NCBI GenBank assembly: GCA_963402885.1
Contig: OY727101.1
Coordinates: 16,220,417 to 16,284,416, forward strand
Source: Antedon bifida
Taxonomy: Eukaryota > Echinodermata > Crinoidea > Comatulida > Antedonidae
Length of the DNA stretch: 64,000 bases
Reading direction: 5' to 3'
The notes beneath the pieces were generated by a model that did no database searches, was not told where the DNA came from, and saw nothing but the letters and a program-made list of their open reading frames with translations. A program made the translations under genes and the position numbers. This document shows, piece by piece, positions 51,461 through 64,000 of this stretch. Numbering within the stretch: position 1 is the first letter of the stretch; the number at the start of each line of letters is the position of its first letter.

Positions 51461-53693
51461 TGAGTTACAATAAATCTGGTCATGCATACAGTATCTGTTT
51501 AGTACAGATGAACCTTTTAGCCATCTGTACTTGTTACTTGATCACTGTATATATCAAGTAGTACTACTGGATATTCTACAACAAACAAAACTTCTCAATA
51601 TGCGACACTAGATGATACCTTTATAATACAAATTTTACATATAGATAATTAATGCTAGTTTTTAAACATAAAACAATTTGCAATATATTTAGTGTTGTCA
51701 TTGTAGGCAGCAAACACAGAATCCATTTGCATAGTGATACTGAAGGTAGGTAAAGCTAACTGCAGTTACTGCAGTAACTAAATTCTGTTTACTCTTTAAC
51801 CTTTACAGTATGTAATTATTTAGCAACATTGTTTGGGGTAATCAAACATACTTTTATAAAATCACAGTAACTTCTACAATGAAACAAACTAAAAGGATAC
51901 ATTATGGCAGTGAAAAAATGTAGTTACTGCAGTAACTGCAGTAGAATAATTTTGACATGATCAGTAAGAAAATAGAAAGGAAAGAAGAGAGGTAGGAAGA
52001 AAGGACAGTTTTTCTGCAATAGGAAGAAAAATTACAGGTAATGAAAAAAGATAAAAATGAAAGAGACATGGAAAGATAAAATATATAGATAGCTATAAGT
52101 ATAATACTGTATGAGACACGTTAAAATACAATAGGCAAATATAAGGTGTAGGCCTACACATTTATACTCCCACCAAAGAAAGACGACGTGTCCTAGCCAA
52201 GGACACAATATAATTATTATATTTTAAATCCATGATTTTACAAGTAATTCTTACAGTACTATTCAAATTACTTACAACCTTTTATATTAGTATTTGAACA
52301 GGTAAAATTATCACACGTCCGCCATACAGTAGTACTCTTTTTTTTTAATAGCGGCCTGTTCCATAGAAATAAAACACAATGAGGTACTGTAAGCTATTTT
52401 AATTTAATAAAGAATATGCACTATTCATTCCAAGGGCAACATGCAGTACTTTATTTGATGAACTCCACAAAAGATTTTAATTGAAATATAAATTAGGCCG
52501 CACCAGAAGCAAGACATGATATACCTGAATAAGTTTAACGAGGTTGTAAAATTTTAAGGCGATTTGTTTAATTTGTCTTTTTGTTAATTGATGTTTAATG
52601 ATTCAAGTTTATAATTGTGTAAATGGCCTTGCATCGGTCAAAGTGTGCGCTAATTAGTCAGTAAGTATACATTTGTTAACGAACTGCTCTAAACACAATG
52701 TTACCAAACTTAGTTGCTTCTTATGTTCAACAATCATTTGGTGAACATTCAGTTGTAAAGTTTGGCCCAACTATGTTGCAGAATAACCTTACTAAAACAA
52801 TATGCCATTCATCAGTAAATTCATCTTCAGTAAATAATTTTATAAAAACTCTAAAATACACACCTATTTCTAAAATAGTAATTTTCAGCAGATGATTAGT
52901 TCTTATAAAGCACGTCTTTGTAAATAATTGATTTTGTTTCAATTATATACTAACTATTGAATTGTTTTATTACAAAATACATACACATATCAAACGAGGC
53001 TCTTACCTTACAATGAAAATTACGCTCAATAAACAGAATGGTATAAGAAATTAAATAAGTTCCTCCAGAGGAAATTCCTTCAATATGTAAAACTTGTCAC
53101 CAACAATGCTCATCGAGGTGTTAGACGTGCGTACAGCCCTTAAACTTGGCTTGCAGTATAGAGTACAGGAAGTTTGAGATTGTTGGGGATAGGCATAGAA
53201 AACACACATGCGCATGAACGAGTACTGAAGCACTGCGGGCACTGAACCATAACCAGACAATATCAAGAACTTGTGCTTTCAATGAACAACAAAACAGCAG
53301 ATTAGCAAAATATCTCTCAGCAATCTACCTAGTTTCAAAGACCTATTCAGCCACTAAATAGTTTTCACAAACTTTGTCTCTTTTACAGTCAATTGAACAA
53401 GCAGACAAGTACCTTATTGTGTTCACCTTAGCAGAATTAAATCCAGTATGGTGCAAATTTGCTGTTAAGTTGATATGGTTTATTTACTATGGTATTATCA
53501 GGCAAATTATAAGTAAATATCAAGCGCACTTAGTCACTAGCCAACATGGTATAAAGCAAACAATCTGCAGTTCATTCAATACTTAAACCCAATAACTTTT
53601 ATAAGTTAAAAAACCAAAGTACAAAGTACTGTATGTTTGGATTGTTTCGTTATGTGTATTGAACAAAGAAAACGAAGAAAATATACCGGTAGA

Positions 53694-53828
53694 CTTATGA
53701 CAAAAAAGCATAATGTGATGTGCCCATATATGGACATGATGATGTCATATCACTACCAAATTTGGGCATATCACTACCATATTAAGGCACATCACTAAAT
53801 AAGTTTGGTAGTGTAGACAGAGTTTTGT
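53694..53828. mobile_element. MITE family A, copy with lost left end
   Basis: The core TGTGATGTGCCCATATATGG and ACATGATGATGTCATATCAC and the right end GTTTGGTAGTGTAGACAGAG are present; the left terminal repeat is not recognisable. Confidence 0.85.
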
Positions 53829-55045
53829 ACTATTAGTATTGTGTACTATTAGAATTTTCTCTTTAAATTGTAAACATGATTTAATGAACTTAAATACTAA
53901 TGGTATAAAGAGTAATAATATATGAGCAAATTTATGAATATTGAATCTAACTGAAAACAAATTTAATTAAATTGATGAATTATTCATTCAATATTCCAAT
54001 TCATAAATATTTCATTCATTTGAATCAATCTTCTTAATAGTACAGTGTCCCAGAATGAGAGACCCTTGATCTGGCCAAAAAAAGTAAATGTGCGTGTTTA
54101 ATGTAATTTTATTATCTACTACGATACTAATAAAACTGTCACAGGATTTGTACATAAAACCATAAAAACAAATTAACTGAAATGCAAACATCATCAATGG
54201 AAGACATACTGGTAGGTTTAGTAAGGGTTAAAAAAACAACTATTCATTCAATAAATTATGTAATATTGTCCTGTCTTTACACTGAGCAACAAATAAAGCC
54301 AAAACAAATAGGTGGCGGAGGCTGAGACTACAATTCATTTGTTTGAACCCTGGTTAGCAATGAGGGCGTATCCCTAAACTTTGGGTGCTGGCATTGACTT
54401 CTGCTTCTTTCTTGTCATCATTCAAATTGTTTTTATAGCGCTTTAATTCGCACTTTGAAAACCATTAACAGTCCCAAGGGTAATTTAGAAAAAGGTGGTA
54501 GGATTATACTTGGATATAATTAACAATGGATCTACCAAAGTCTTGTGTCCGAATTTAGCCTAAGAAGGTGGGATTAATGTATACCCACAACAGGCATTGG
54601 AATTATACTCATACACTCATATACAGAATATAATTCAGCATTATCGATGAGCGGTTAGAGATTCCATCAAAATTAGTTCTCCGCCAAAGCCATGTAAATT
54701 GCTTGATAGTGTTAAAAAAAATGAATTAAACTTACTGTGCTGGCACTGTAGCTATGTTACCAATAATTGCTTCCCTTTCACTTTAGTAATTAAAGAGAGC
54801 ATCAACATCCAATTTTATCACCTATGAGAAATTGGTATTGATTATTTCAAGGTGTCATATAAAACACCTATTGTAGAATCTTTGTTATAACTATATAATT
54901 ATCTTGTTTCACAATCTACCACTACAGTAATTTTCATTTCGCATAATTTTTGCAATTTGTTTAATCAATCACTTTATTCATTTGCAGCATATTTTTTTTT
55001 ACTTTGTGTAGAACAACAACAAAGCATGGCATAAGAAGATCTTGA

Positions 55046-55146
55046 TGTCCCACTAGGACGAAATGTAAAAGGATGTCATCCTTCAATTCTGAGGACAAAT
55101 TGCCTACATGGCATGTTCATCCTTGCGTTCACGTCCTAGTGGGAAC
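55046..55146. repeat. Foldback element, about 100 bp
   Basis: GTCCCACTAGGACG at the left pairs with CGTCCTAGTGGGAAC at the right. The inner blocks AAAGGATG and CATCCTT extend the imperfect hairpin. Confidence 0.75.
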
Positions 55147-56386
55147 GAAGCGAAAAGGGACACTTTCTTGTGTTCTTACAGTAAATATGGGTGTTAAAAT
55201 AAGCACTTAAAAAAAAAAAAAACTTGATTGAACGTATACAGTGTTGGAAACAAAAATTCCAGTCACCATTTTGAGCACATTTTTCAAATTATACAGGCCG
55301 AAAGATTTCTGATGACTCTGTGATTCCGCAGCTAATTTGGGTGTGTCTCAGTGTCACTGTCAAGGATGAGCAATTAACAATTCTCCTAGGACTGGGATGA
55401 AATGTGCTTTGTATCTTAGGGAATAGGAAAAAAATGTGTTCAGTATCTGAAGAAATGAAATGCAACAGGTTTTTAATATCACTGGGAATTGGGTAAAACA
55501 TGGTTAGTATTACCAGTTTATGGATAAACATGTGAATATGAGGGTAAAGCATGGCTAGGGTGGGGGCACTTTTTAAAAAGGTTTAAAGCTCAAAAAGGTT
55601 GTGGGTAAACTTGAGTATTAATCAGGCACCAAAGTTGGCAAAAATGCATTCAGCATTAGCTCATAATGTAGCCTCTATAGCTAAGTCACTCAAGGTACAA
55701 TTAAGTATCATAAAGAACTTGTTACTAGTAAGCGTGTGGCCATCTTATAATATCCTGGATGTCTTATTAGCAGAAGTGAGATTTCTATTTGTGATGCCTG
55801 AACCTAGAATCCACCACAGGAAGAAAGCACATCCCAAAATTCCATAATGTGCACAATGAATTAACATGACGTAACTAGTTTTTAGGTCATAGGTCGTCAT
55901 AATTTAAAAGCTCCCTATTATCTCACAAGTCCAAAATCATCATTTTTCGTATGAGCTACCAAAAACATTATTTGGTAGAAAAGGCTATATGTAAGTTTCC
56001 ATGAGAAAATCGTGAGAGCTTTAAAATAAACTGTGTCTTTTCTTAAAACAAGGCTCGCGGGATAACGATAAACTTTCCTCAGAGGCAGAAAACATGATTA
56101 AACACGGGTTTGTGTCTGCATAGTTTTCGGCTAGAAGGAAGTATGCGTGACCTGTAAGATATCATAACTGTCAAATTCTAAGATGCAATTTCCAAAAGAT
56201 GGTGACATTTGGATTAGACGGGATACGTCCCTGACCTTCAGGTCAGAAAAAGCAACATGGGATAGACTAACCTAGACTGACACATTACATCGTTAGGAAT
56301 TGTCAGTGTTTTAGAGAAACTGTGATGACATTATAATTAGGGTGGATCAACCTAATTGTAAATTCCATAACATAATTATGATATCT

Positions 56387-56505
56387 TAAGTTCTGTCTAC
56401 ACTATCAAACTTTATGTGATAAAAAATGGACATGATGATGTCATATAACTACCATATTTGGGCATATCACTACCATATTTCAGCACATCACACTTTTTTT
56501 AGGGT
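56387..56505. mobile_element. MITE family A, copy lacking right end
   Basis: TAAGTTCTGTCTACACTATC opens it, then ACATGATGATGTCATATAAC and two ACTACCATATTT units. It breaks off after AGCACATCACACTTTTTTT. Confidence 0.83.
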
Positions 56506-58204
56506 TTGTTGAGAATCATAATTTGTTTCTTACACAGACGGTATCTCTCAATGTATTTTGATATAACAGTAATTACCTCAACATTGGTTTACATGACATG
56601 CTGAAAGTTTATAGCAGTCTTACATCATCATCATTTGGTCTGAACGCTTTCAATACAGACCCAAAGATTAATGAATTTATGTAATAACTCAATGTCCTTG
56701 AGTTTAAAAAATACAATGAATAACTTTTTGAATTTTGATCAATATAAATTAGGAAATTTTATGATTAAAATATTGTTATAGCAACAACAAAAAATCAATA
56801 TACATTTGTCGATTGTTGACATCATAGTGAAACATACTCATTATTCTAAAAATAATTCATGCAATATAAAGTGCAATCAACTCTACTAATAGGCAGACTT
56901 TTCCCAAAACAGAATTTTCTTGAGGTCCAAAAATGGTTTTACCATTGAAAACATACATCTTCAAAGTTTTCTACGAAATCTTATTTAAGGTATTCCCACC
57001 AAACTTCATCATAGCAAACTTCAACATTCTAGCAATCTTCAACATAGCAAACTTCAACATACCAATCACCAGACTCTGAGTAACTTTTTCCCCACCCAAC
57101 CGTAACTTTTTGACACTAACCCACACTAACACCTCTAATATTTCCAAACTACTGTACATCTCTAACTTTATAACTGTAGTATTTCTGTGCATTCACACAT
57201 CACACACACACCAAAAAATAAAGTCTAAATTAAAAACTAAATATTCAAAATAAAAATACTCAACTTACCAGCATGTCGTATGTTCCTGGTGGTGTGACAC
57301 TGACAATTAGCCGACAAATTCGAGACACCAATAAAATTAAGGATTGACCTCAAAATTAATAATTTTTTTATGTTACCAGCATAATATCCACAACATCTAA
57401 ACAACTTCAAGAGAATTTGCACCAACCTCTGTAAGCAACATAAAAATAAAATTGTGTTAATTAATCTTAAGAACACTAAATGTAATGATTCTTTAAGGCC
57501 ATGGTCCTTTTGATGATACTTGATTTAATTGGGATTAAAATTGATAAGATGATCAATCAGAGATAATAACAAGCTGTTATATATTCAATGCGGCGTACTC
57601 ATTCTCATTGGCACAGCTGTGAAAGAATGGCAAGAGCAATTTAAAATTTAGTTTCTCCTTATTACATTTGAACTTTATGTTTTTTTTGGCCTCGCTGGGT
57701 AAACAGAATATTGACATAAATAATTGGCTTTTTCTGCCTCCATAATTTAATTAAATATTTCCTTTCAATTTTGTAAGTAATGTGGATACAAATTTTATAC
57801 AAAGTTATACAGTTTTTTTCATCAGAAACATTAAAATATAAACATCTTCTTCTACAGTATATTATTATCTAATTATATAATTTTAAATTATATTGCAATA
57901 TAATATTACCGTATTCTGTAAATAAAAAAATACAATATAAACATTCTCTATTCCACATTTGTAATAAAAATGTTATTAAACAATTTATATTTTTTTTTAG
58001 CCTTTTCTATTTCTAGCCTCATTTTTACAATATGGCTAGAGTATGTGTACTGTATATTAAACAAAGCATAAAGTATGTTTAGCCAAATGATGTTAATTGT
58101 TTATTATAAATAAACAAATATAATTAAAGTTTACATTTTCCATAATTATTAAATCATGATCACTTGTTGTCATGTACTGTACTGTACCATAAGAACTTGT
58201 ACTA

Positions 58205-58285
58205 ATAATAATAATATCCTGGATTTCTAAAGCGCCTAATGTTGTGAAACTCTAAGAAAGTGCTGTACATATTATTACCCCGGTC
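58205..58285. repeat. Possible retroposon 3' end
   Basis: AATAATAATAATATCCTGGA, TTCTAAAGCGCCTAATG and AGAAAGTGCTGTACAT resemble the AAAGCGC-type tails common in marine invertebrate SINEs and LINEs. Only the single copy is visible here. Confidence 0.35.
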
Positions 58286-59811
58286 ATTTTTTAGTTCAAA
58301 CACGCATGGAAACATACTCCTACAATGCAACTACAGTAGTGATTCGTCTTGACCGTACCCATCACATGCGATTACGTATAGTACTGTGCATATGCTTACT
58401 ACAGACCTGTGTAAAATACTTTGTCATTCTCTCACAACATTATAGAAACTTACATGATTAAACAAATACGACAAATTTATAAGACCAGAATAAATCACCT
58501 TTCGCTACAGTACTCAGGTTTTGGCCTGACGTAAAATTATTAATACAATTGATTGTAAAGTTATCGTCTGGCTTATGCAAGCTTATAACATGGACCTATT
58601 CATACAATTAATTCGTTAGATTAGGTTTTTTCACACCTTTTTTTATAGACAATTTAAAATGCAATAGATGATAAATACAGAAAACTCAATTTTACAGTTA
58701 CACACTTCAACAAAAGTAAAATGCAAATAAATATATTGATTTTCATTTCAGTATTGCCTACTGTATGTGCCCCTGGATACCATCCCGAGCCCCTGAAAAG
58801 TAAATTAATCACACCTGTCACACTACTCAACATCCCTAACAACCAGGACCGGTATTTCCTACTCCACCATATTGCTTGCCCAAGGGCGACATTGACAAAA
58901 CAAAAAATATATAGCAAAAGAATTATAATTTATTCTAGTAGTAGCTTGAAGTGCGATTCTGAACACTTCAGTGACAGATTGTGAAATATGTTTGCTTTAA
59001 CAAGGTCCAGTTGAATGTAAAGTAGTTTTACTTGTTGAATGCCATTCAAACATAAAATATTATGTTTGAACCGAGGCTGTTCGTCATAACTGAAAAGCAG
59101 AACTGAAACAGGCTTGCCAAAAATTCTGAAGAAATATGGAGGCTGTTGAGATAAGCTCCACAAAGTTGGGTGTCACAGTACCCTGGCCAAGTGATAAAAA
59201 CATTTGGGAATAGAATCAGGAGAACTTACTCTGTTATTTTCTATAATAAACTTTTGGCATTTCTGTCTTTCTTGTCTCTTTTTTGTGAGAAAATAAAATA
59301 TGGTACTGTCAAAGTATTGATAAAGCATTAAAATGTCTCCTTAACCTAATTATTTTGTGAATGAATTTATGATACAGAATAAACATTAATGATTTTTTCT
59401 GAGCTGTAAGCTGCTAGTGGATTAAAACCTGTTTGTATTATGTATATCAGATTGAGGCGCATATTGTGCCAGTTCTGTCAATATTACAATATTTACACAA
59501 ATGCTATAGGGCGTATCGGGTAATGTTAACATAGTGGATAATGTAGGTTGGGGTTGTTTTGTATGTCGTTTGCATGAACCTTTATATGTACTCAATTCAA
59601 AGACATAACCCTACTCCCAGTTTTATACAGTGTAGTTACCAATTTTCTGGGTGAACTGCTATTGCACGAATCCATACATTTACTGGAAAGGTTAACAACT
59701 TAAAAACCATCTGCCATCTTGGATCCAATATGGCAACCAACATGGTTTATGAAGTCCACACTTTTTACCATAATCATACTTGGAAGGTTTTAAATTAATT
59801 AAATTTAATTA

Positions 59812-59848
59812 ATAATAGTTGAACAACAAATTATGTTGTTCAACTATT
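59812..59848. repeat. Perfect 16-bp-arm hairpin
   Basis: TAATAGTTGAACAACA and TGTTGTTCAACTATTA are exact inverted copies around AATTA, set in AT-rich flanks. A similar hairpin (GTTGAACCATGGAC / GTCCATGGTTGAAC) is at 47788-47836. Confidence 0.8.
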
Positions 59849-61361
59849 AATTAGGTTGATGGGTTTTATGCTATTGTGAAAATGTAAATAACACTTTTGA
59901 GAAGGGTCGTGTTGGGGTATGAATATTTATAACAAATTATAAATATTTTAAATGAATGATAGGTATTAATACTATAAAGCGTATAAAGCAAAAACAACAC
60001 AGCTAAAAGCTGCATAACAAATGGGAAACAAATTGCATTAATACGTCATTGGTTCAAGTCTATAGAAGACCAACAATTACCAATAGAAGCATACGACTAA
60101 AAATGGGCAACCTAAAAAAATATGTATCTTATTACAATCTTCAGAATGCATTACATTTTAAGCACATCGATTCGCCAGTATGGTGCCAATTTATTTTACA
60201 CGATCATGAATGTCACTTATCATTACACAATTATGAACTAATTTGTAATGCATACTTTAATAAAGCCTGATAATTTTTGAGATTATATTACACTACATAA
60301 TGTATGTGAAATTGATTGCTTAAATAAATTATAGAACTTTGAAGATTTTATACAGATAATTCTACTTTCATTTATTTTATTTGTACAGCATTCAAAAGTC
60401 ATCCTAGTAGATTTTTCATATTGCTATTAATTGAAAATTTCAACTAGGTATGTTCTCTGTTTTAAAACTACACTGTACATTTACATTTTTATTTTCTTGT
60501 CTATTTTTGGTCTTCTCCCCTCATTATCTTTTTTAATTATTTTGTAATCTGGGGTCTCTATCATACAAACCTCTTGGTTTCCTGAGACCCAATTTCATCA
60601 TTTTCTTGAATCATTGTATACCATTATTTTATTGTGATTTGATGAATGTACTTGTATTTGTGTCCTGTATTAGATATCGTTTATCGTATTGTAAGTTAAA
60701 GTATATTGTCCATGAATTAGTTAACACTGCTGCCAATCTATAGATTAAAGATTAGATCAACTTTCAGGCTTTTCTTTTTGTTATTTATATATATATATAT
60801 ATTTTCATCCTGTAATTGGTTTATACACTGTTGGATGTGAAAGAATAAAATACAAATACAAAAAAAAAGTAATTACTTTTTGTAGCAAAGGCTTGATCTA
60901 CACAATCTTTTAATCTCGTTTTGTAGAATTTATCCCAAAATTTGATAATTTTGCTAATTTGATGTTTACACCTAACAACGTAATAAATAAATAAGTAAAT
61001 ATCTAGCTCTGTTAAAGTTATGAGTAATTAAAATCCACTGCTCTCGTACTGACTACCTATTCAATAGTTGAATGAATCAAACAATTGGTGAAGCAACAAT
61101 TTGACTGAGGTGTTTATTCGCTCATTTCTTTTATGGTATTATATTAACCAATTCAGGGCCCACAGCTATTTACTGTAGCCCAAATTTAATAGTTCTTCAT
61201 CCCCAAAGGATATGAGATTGAGGATACAATTTAAAAAGGTTAAATGACTTACAAATGTCTGTCAAACAATCAATCAAACTTACCTGTATGCCTTGAATGC
61301 TATTTGAATTATGTACAGGCACAGTCTGGTAGAAACCTATCTTTCATAAAAGTCACCTCAC

Positions 61362-61411
61362 CCATTTGTCTGGTGGTATTTCATACGGATGTTGTATATA
61401 TCTGACTGGAT
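61362..61411 (-). CDS. Candidate short coding exon of unknown gene
   Basis: On the minus strand, TTTTCCAG (acceptor) is followed by 50 bases and the donor GTGAGG. In one frame this reads PVRYIQHPYEIPPDKW after two leading bases. The residue mix looks like conserved protein, but the block is too short to assign. It cannot continue in frame into the Dispatched exon at 44160. It may belong to an unplaced gene or an alternative leader. A second donor at 61283 could extend it as untranslated sequence. Confidence 0.3.
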
Positions 61412-61742
61412 CTGGAAAACCAATTCATCGAATGTGTTTAATAAATGCCAATTAGTGTACAAGATGAAAATTAACCAGAAAGTAAACCTGTTCTTGTTGA
61501 ACTCATTGGAAAAGAGAGGTGTACACAACAATTATGTTACAGGATTTTGGTAGCATAACTACCACCATGTCGTACTATATAGCAACTACAGTAGAACCCT
61601 AGATATTAAGAGGACACATTCAGGACTCGACAGAGTGTTCTCTTAATAGGAGCATCCCCTGAATTGAAGTGTTCCATGGATAGGCGTGTCCCATTTAAAC
61701 ACTGTATCCTAATTTGATGCCAGGCTGATCTCTGTTAAGTTA

Positions 61743-61994
61743 TAGTGGAGTTGTGGCTTGGTGGCTATGATGCTTGGCTGCCACTCCAAGGGTCCTGGGT
61801 TCAAGTCCCGTCACATGTCAGGATTTTTTCTAAGGACCAAATTACAACTCCACTCCCAAAGACTTGTAATAAGACTTTGTTTATGTAGAGCATCTTGTGT
61901 ATATGTTTGTATTGTGAACCTCTGAGGGTCCCTAATGATCAGCAATTGCTGGATGGATCACCCTCATTAAATATAGTAAAAAAAAAAAAAAAAA
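61743..61994 (+). repeat. tRNA-derived SINE, full-length copy
   Basis: TGGAGTTGTGGCTTGGTGG (A box) and GGGTTCAAGTCCCGTCACAT (B box), then the body and the tail AATTGCTGGATGGATCACC...CATTAAATAT and an A run to 61994. It differs from 5161-5415 at only a few positions. Confidence 0.9.
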
Positions 61995-62050
61995 GTTGAT
62001 AAGCTATATATTTCTAATTTTTGCATTAATTCTAAGTTATTCTTAATAAC

Positions 62051-62209
62051 TTTAAGCTCTTTCTACACTATCAAACTTTGTGAACACAAAATGTGATGTG
62101 CCCATGGACTTGATGTCATATCCCTACCGTATTTGAGTACATCAATACCATATTGGGCACATCACATTTTTTTGTCAAACTAGTTTGGTAGTGTAGACAG
62201 AGCTTTAGG
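62051..62209. mobile_element. MITE family A, complete copy
   Basis: TTTAAGCTCTTTCTACACTA to GTTTGGTAGTGTAGACAGAG then CTTTA; core TGTGATGTGCCCATGGAC and GGGCACATCACATTTTTTTG. Confidence 0.87.
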
Positions 62210-64000
62210 CTCATTTGAAAAGTGGATAGTTTCAACTAATACAACATCTGTGTCTTTCATGTACATTCTCAGGCCATTCTATGTTATGAGTTTCACATCA
62301 TGAGTGAGAATTTATTTGTCATGTTTTGTTGAAATTGTAATTTAAGATAGAAATTAAATATTATATGAAATGATAACAGCAGCCTATTTGTAACTTATTG
62401 ACTCGTTTCAGACTGAACAAAGTAATTATTTCAACAGTATTAGGTTTCATTGGTAAAAATCAATGAATGTATCCGATTGGTTAATTCAAATGTAATAAAC
62501 AAAACCCAAAAATTATGAGACTAGATTGTAATTTACTTTTAATGGTGGAGGGTGCTGTTTATGCAAAGTTTGTAGAATCTTGTGCTAGAGGGCAGTGTTG
62601 AAGTTATATATGAATGTGTAATTAATACAGTATACCCTATGTTAATAATTGTTGGGAGTGACTAAAGAGTGCTGAACAGAAATTGATAAGTTTGTTAAAG
62701 TTAAAATGAGACATTCCAATTTCTCTGAGAGCCTCCTGAATTTTCATCGAATCTCCCGAATATTCCCGAACAAAATCTCCTGAAATTTTAATGTTTTAAT
62801 AATTAAAAACATTTTCAAACCCACGTTTACAGACTGAGTTCTGTTTTTTAGAAAGTTAATTCCATATTTATCACATAATTACATCAGATTAGTTGCTAGA
62901 ATGCTTGATGATAAATCATAATGCCAATTGCGTTCGAAACATTTCAAATTCATTGAAATGCATAAAATTGGTTAAAAATGTGTTAATAGGTTGGAACATA
63001 AATGCAATTTCAAGAAAACAATCCCCTACTAATACTAACCGGTGACTGCCTTTAGTAAAGTGATTTATTTATTTATCTGGAGCAACCCCACCAACCAGAA
63101 TAAATGGTTCCCATCCCATCTCTGTGTCACTGGGTGTAGATGATATTATCGGATTGCATGTAGATGATAATGCCAGATTCCATCGACCAGGATTCCCTCC
63201 ATCGACATCACTAGTTGTATAGATGATAGTGGCAAATTCCATATGATGTAGATGATGACAATGCCAGATTCTATCGACATCACTGATTGAAATGATGGTG
63301 GCAGATTCCATTTCTTGTGGTGTTTTGGTAGATTCCATTTTCTTGTAAGGTTTTGTTGAGCAGAAAGAAATAAACTGAAAGATAAAAAAATACAATTAGA
63401 GATACCTACTAGCCTAGACTTTTAAAAGGGTAGATTCACACCTAGCTTCAATTTCAGAAAACGGTAAGACAGCACTATACAAATAATTGAAAGAGGCTCA
63501 TTAAATGAATTGGGTATGAATGCAACTACAAGTAATATCGTAAATTAAAATTTGTAAATAAAAAAATCCTAGCTAGGCTATTTTTAGTCCCAGAGTAGGC
63601 CTCTAGTCTTTCAATTACTAATTAGTCACACAGTGTGCTTTGCTTGTTACAATTTTATTTTACTTTACCTATTAAGCCTAGGCCTAGTATTAGGCCTACC
63701 TACCAGCAGTAGTTAGTACTGTAGGGTGTAGGAGGTTAGCTACTGGCCTACTAACTAGGACTAACTAGGCTAGTAGTAGTAGCAAGGAAGAAACATTTCC
63801 CTAGTTAGGCTAAGTTAGGTGGTAGGCCTAGTAGTACTAGCGGGACGTACTAGCCTACCTAGCTAGCTAGACCTAGGCTTACTCTTTCTATTTTCATGCA
63901 TTTTAGAGAGGTCAAAACTGACTAGGCCTAGCTGTGCCTAACTTTTTTAGCTAGTAGGGGCCTAGGCCTACCAACCTACTAGCGTAGGCCCTACTCTAGG

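Larger units (their letters stand above)
47392..64000. other. Repeat-rich stretch upstream of Dispatched, no confirmed gene
   Basis: No multi-exon gene could be assembled. It must contain 5' untranslated exons of the Dispatched gene, or that gene extends further right. Minus-strand donors of good consensus occur at about 52999 (AAG|GTAAGAG), 57266 (CTG|GTAAGTTG) and 61283 (CAG|GTAAGTTT) and are candidates. Otherwise I see MITEs, SINEs, foldbacks, an AT microsatellite at about 60786-60802 and a right edge (63580-64000) very rich in CTAG and TAGGCCTA. Confidence 0.5.

Noticed and set aside
53051..53266. 71-codon minus-strand open frame as an N-terminal Dispatched exon
   Set aside because: It ends in a stop rather than a donor and shows no similarity to the family.
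57266..57345. Minus-strand block reading VSVTPPGTYDML before a good donor
   Set aside because: Suggestive, but no convincing acceptor and an in-frame stop close upstream; kept only as a possible untranslated exon.
63069..63395. 108-codon minus-strand open frame near the right edge
   Set aside because: It is made of imperfect repeats (GATGTCGAT, GGAATCTG, ATCATCTACA) that keep a frame open by chance; no splice partner or family seen.

Overview
This is a window of AT-rich nuclear DNA from an animal. Genes are split by many GT-AG introns, there are no operons or ribosome binding sites, and short non-autonomous transposons and tRNA-derived SINEs are dense. The gene set (mitochondrial pyruvate carboxylase, a TRAF3-type adaptor, an EF-hand protein, Dispatched) is metazoan. 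The AT-richness, the invertebrate-length introns and the strong excess of the palindrome TAGGCCTA suggest a marine invertebrate deuterostome, most likely an echinoderm. The organism call is inference; the genes are read from the sequence.

Layout: (1) 1-7,214, minus strand: 15 exons of pyruvate carboxylase, from the mitochondrial presequence through the biotin carboxylase and carboxyltransferase domains. The biotin-carrier C terminus lies beyond the left edge. Introns hold a SINE and two inverted copies of one small transposon. (2) 7,215-15,656: no gene recognised; it contains MITEs, a tandem duplication and a tRNA-like relic. (3) 15,657-22,385, plus strand: a complete eight-coding-exon TRAF3-like gene with an all-cysteine RING. 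One intron carries an inverted repeat around a hammerhead-ribozyme-like motif of Penelope-element type. (4) 22,386-26,065: no gene recognised; a tandem duplication of about 280 bp. (5) 26,066-28,195, plus strand: a five-exon gene for a 273-residue protein I do not recognise. (6) 29,169-38,256, plus strand: a 20-exon gene for an 860-residue protein with degenerate EF-hands; an intron holds a complete 462-bp MITE. (7) 38,257-39,877: the convergent gap, mostly a tandem repeat. (8) 39,878-47,391, minus strand: a Dispatched homologue of 1,152 residues in four coding exons. (9) 47,392-64,000: repeat-rich DNA, probably 5' non-coding exons and long introns of the Dispatched gene or a separate unit, with one short exon-like coding block at 61,362-61,411.

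The genes act in unrelated processes (anaplerosis, innate and TNF-receptor signalling, an unknown role, probably calcium- or cilium-related structure, and Hedgehog release), so their adjacency does not imply joint function. Exon borders were set by hand from splice consensus, homology and reading phase. All internal phases of the five genes are consistent.
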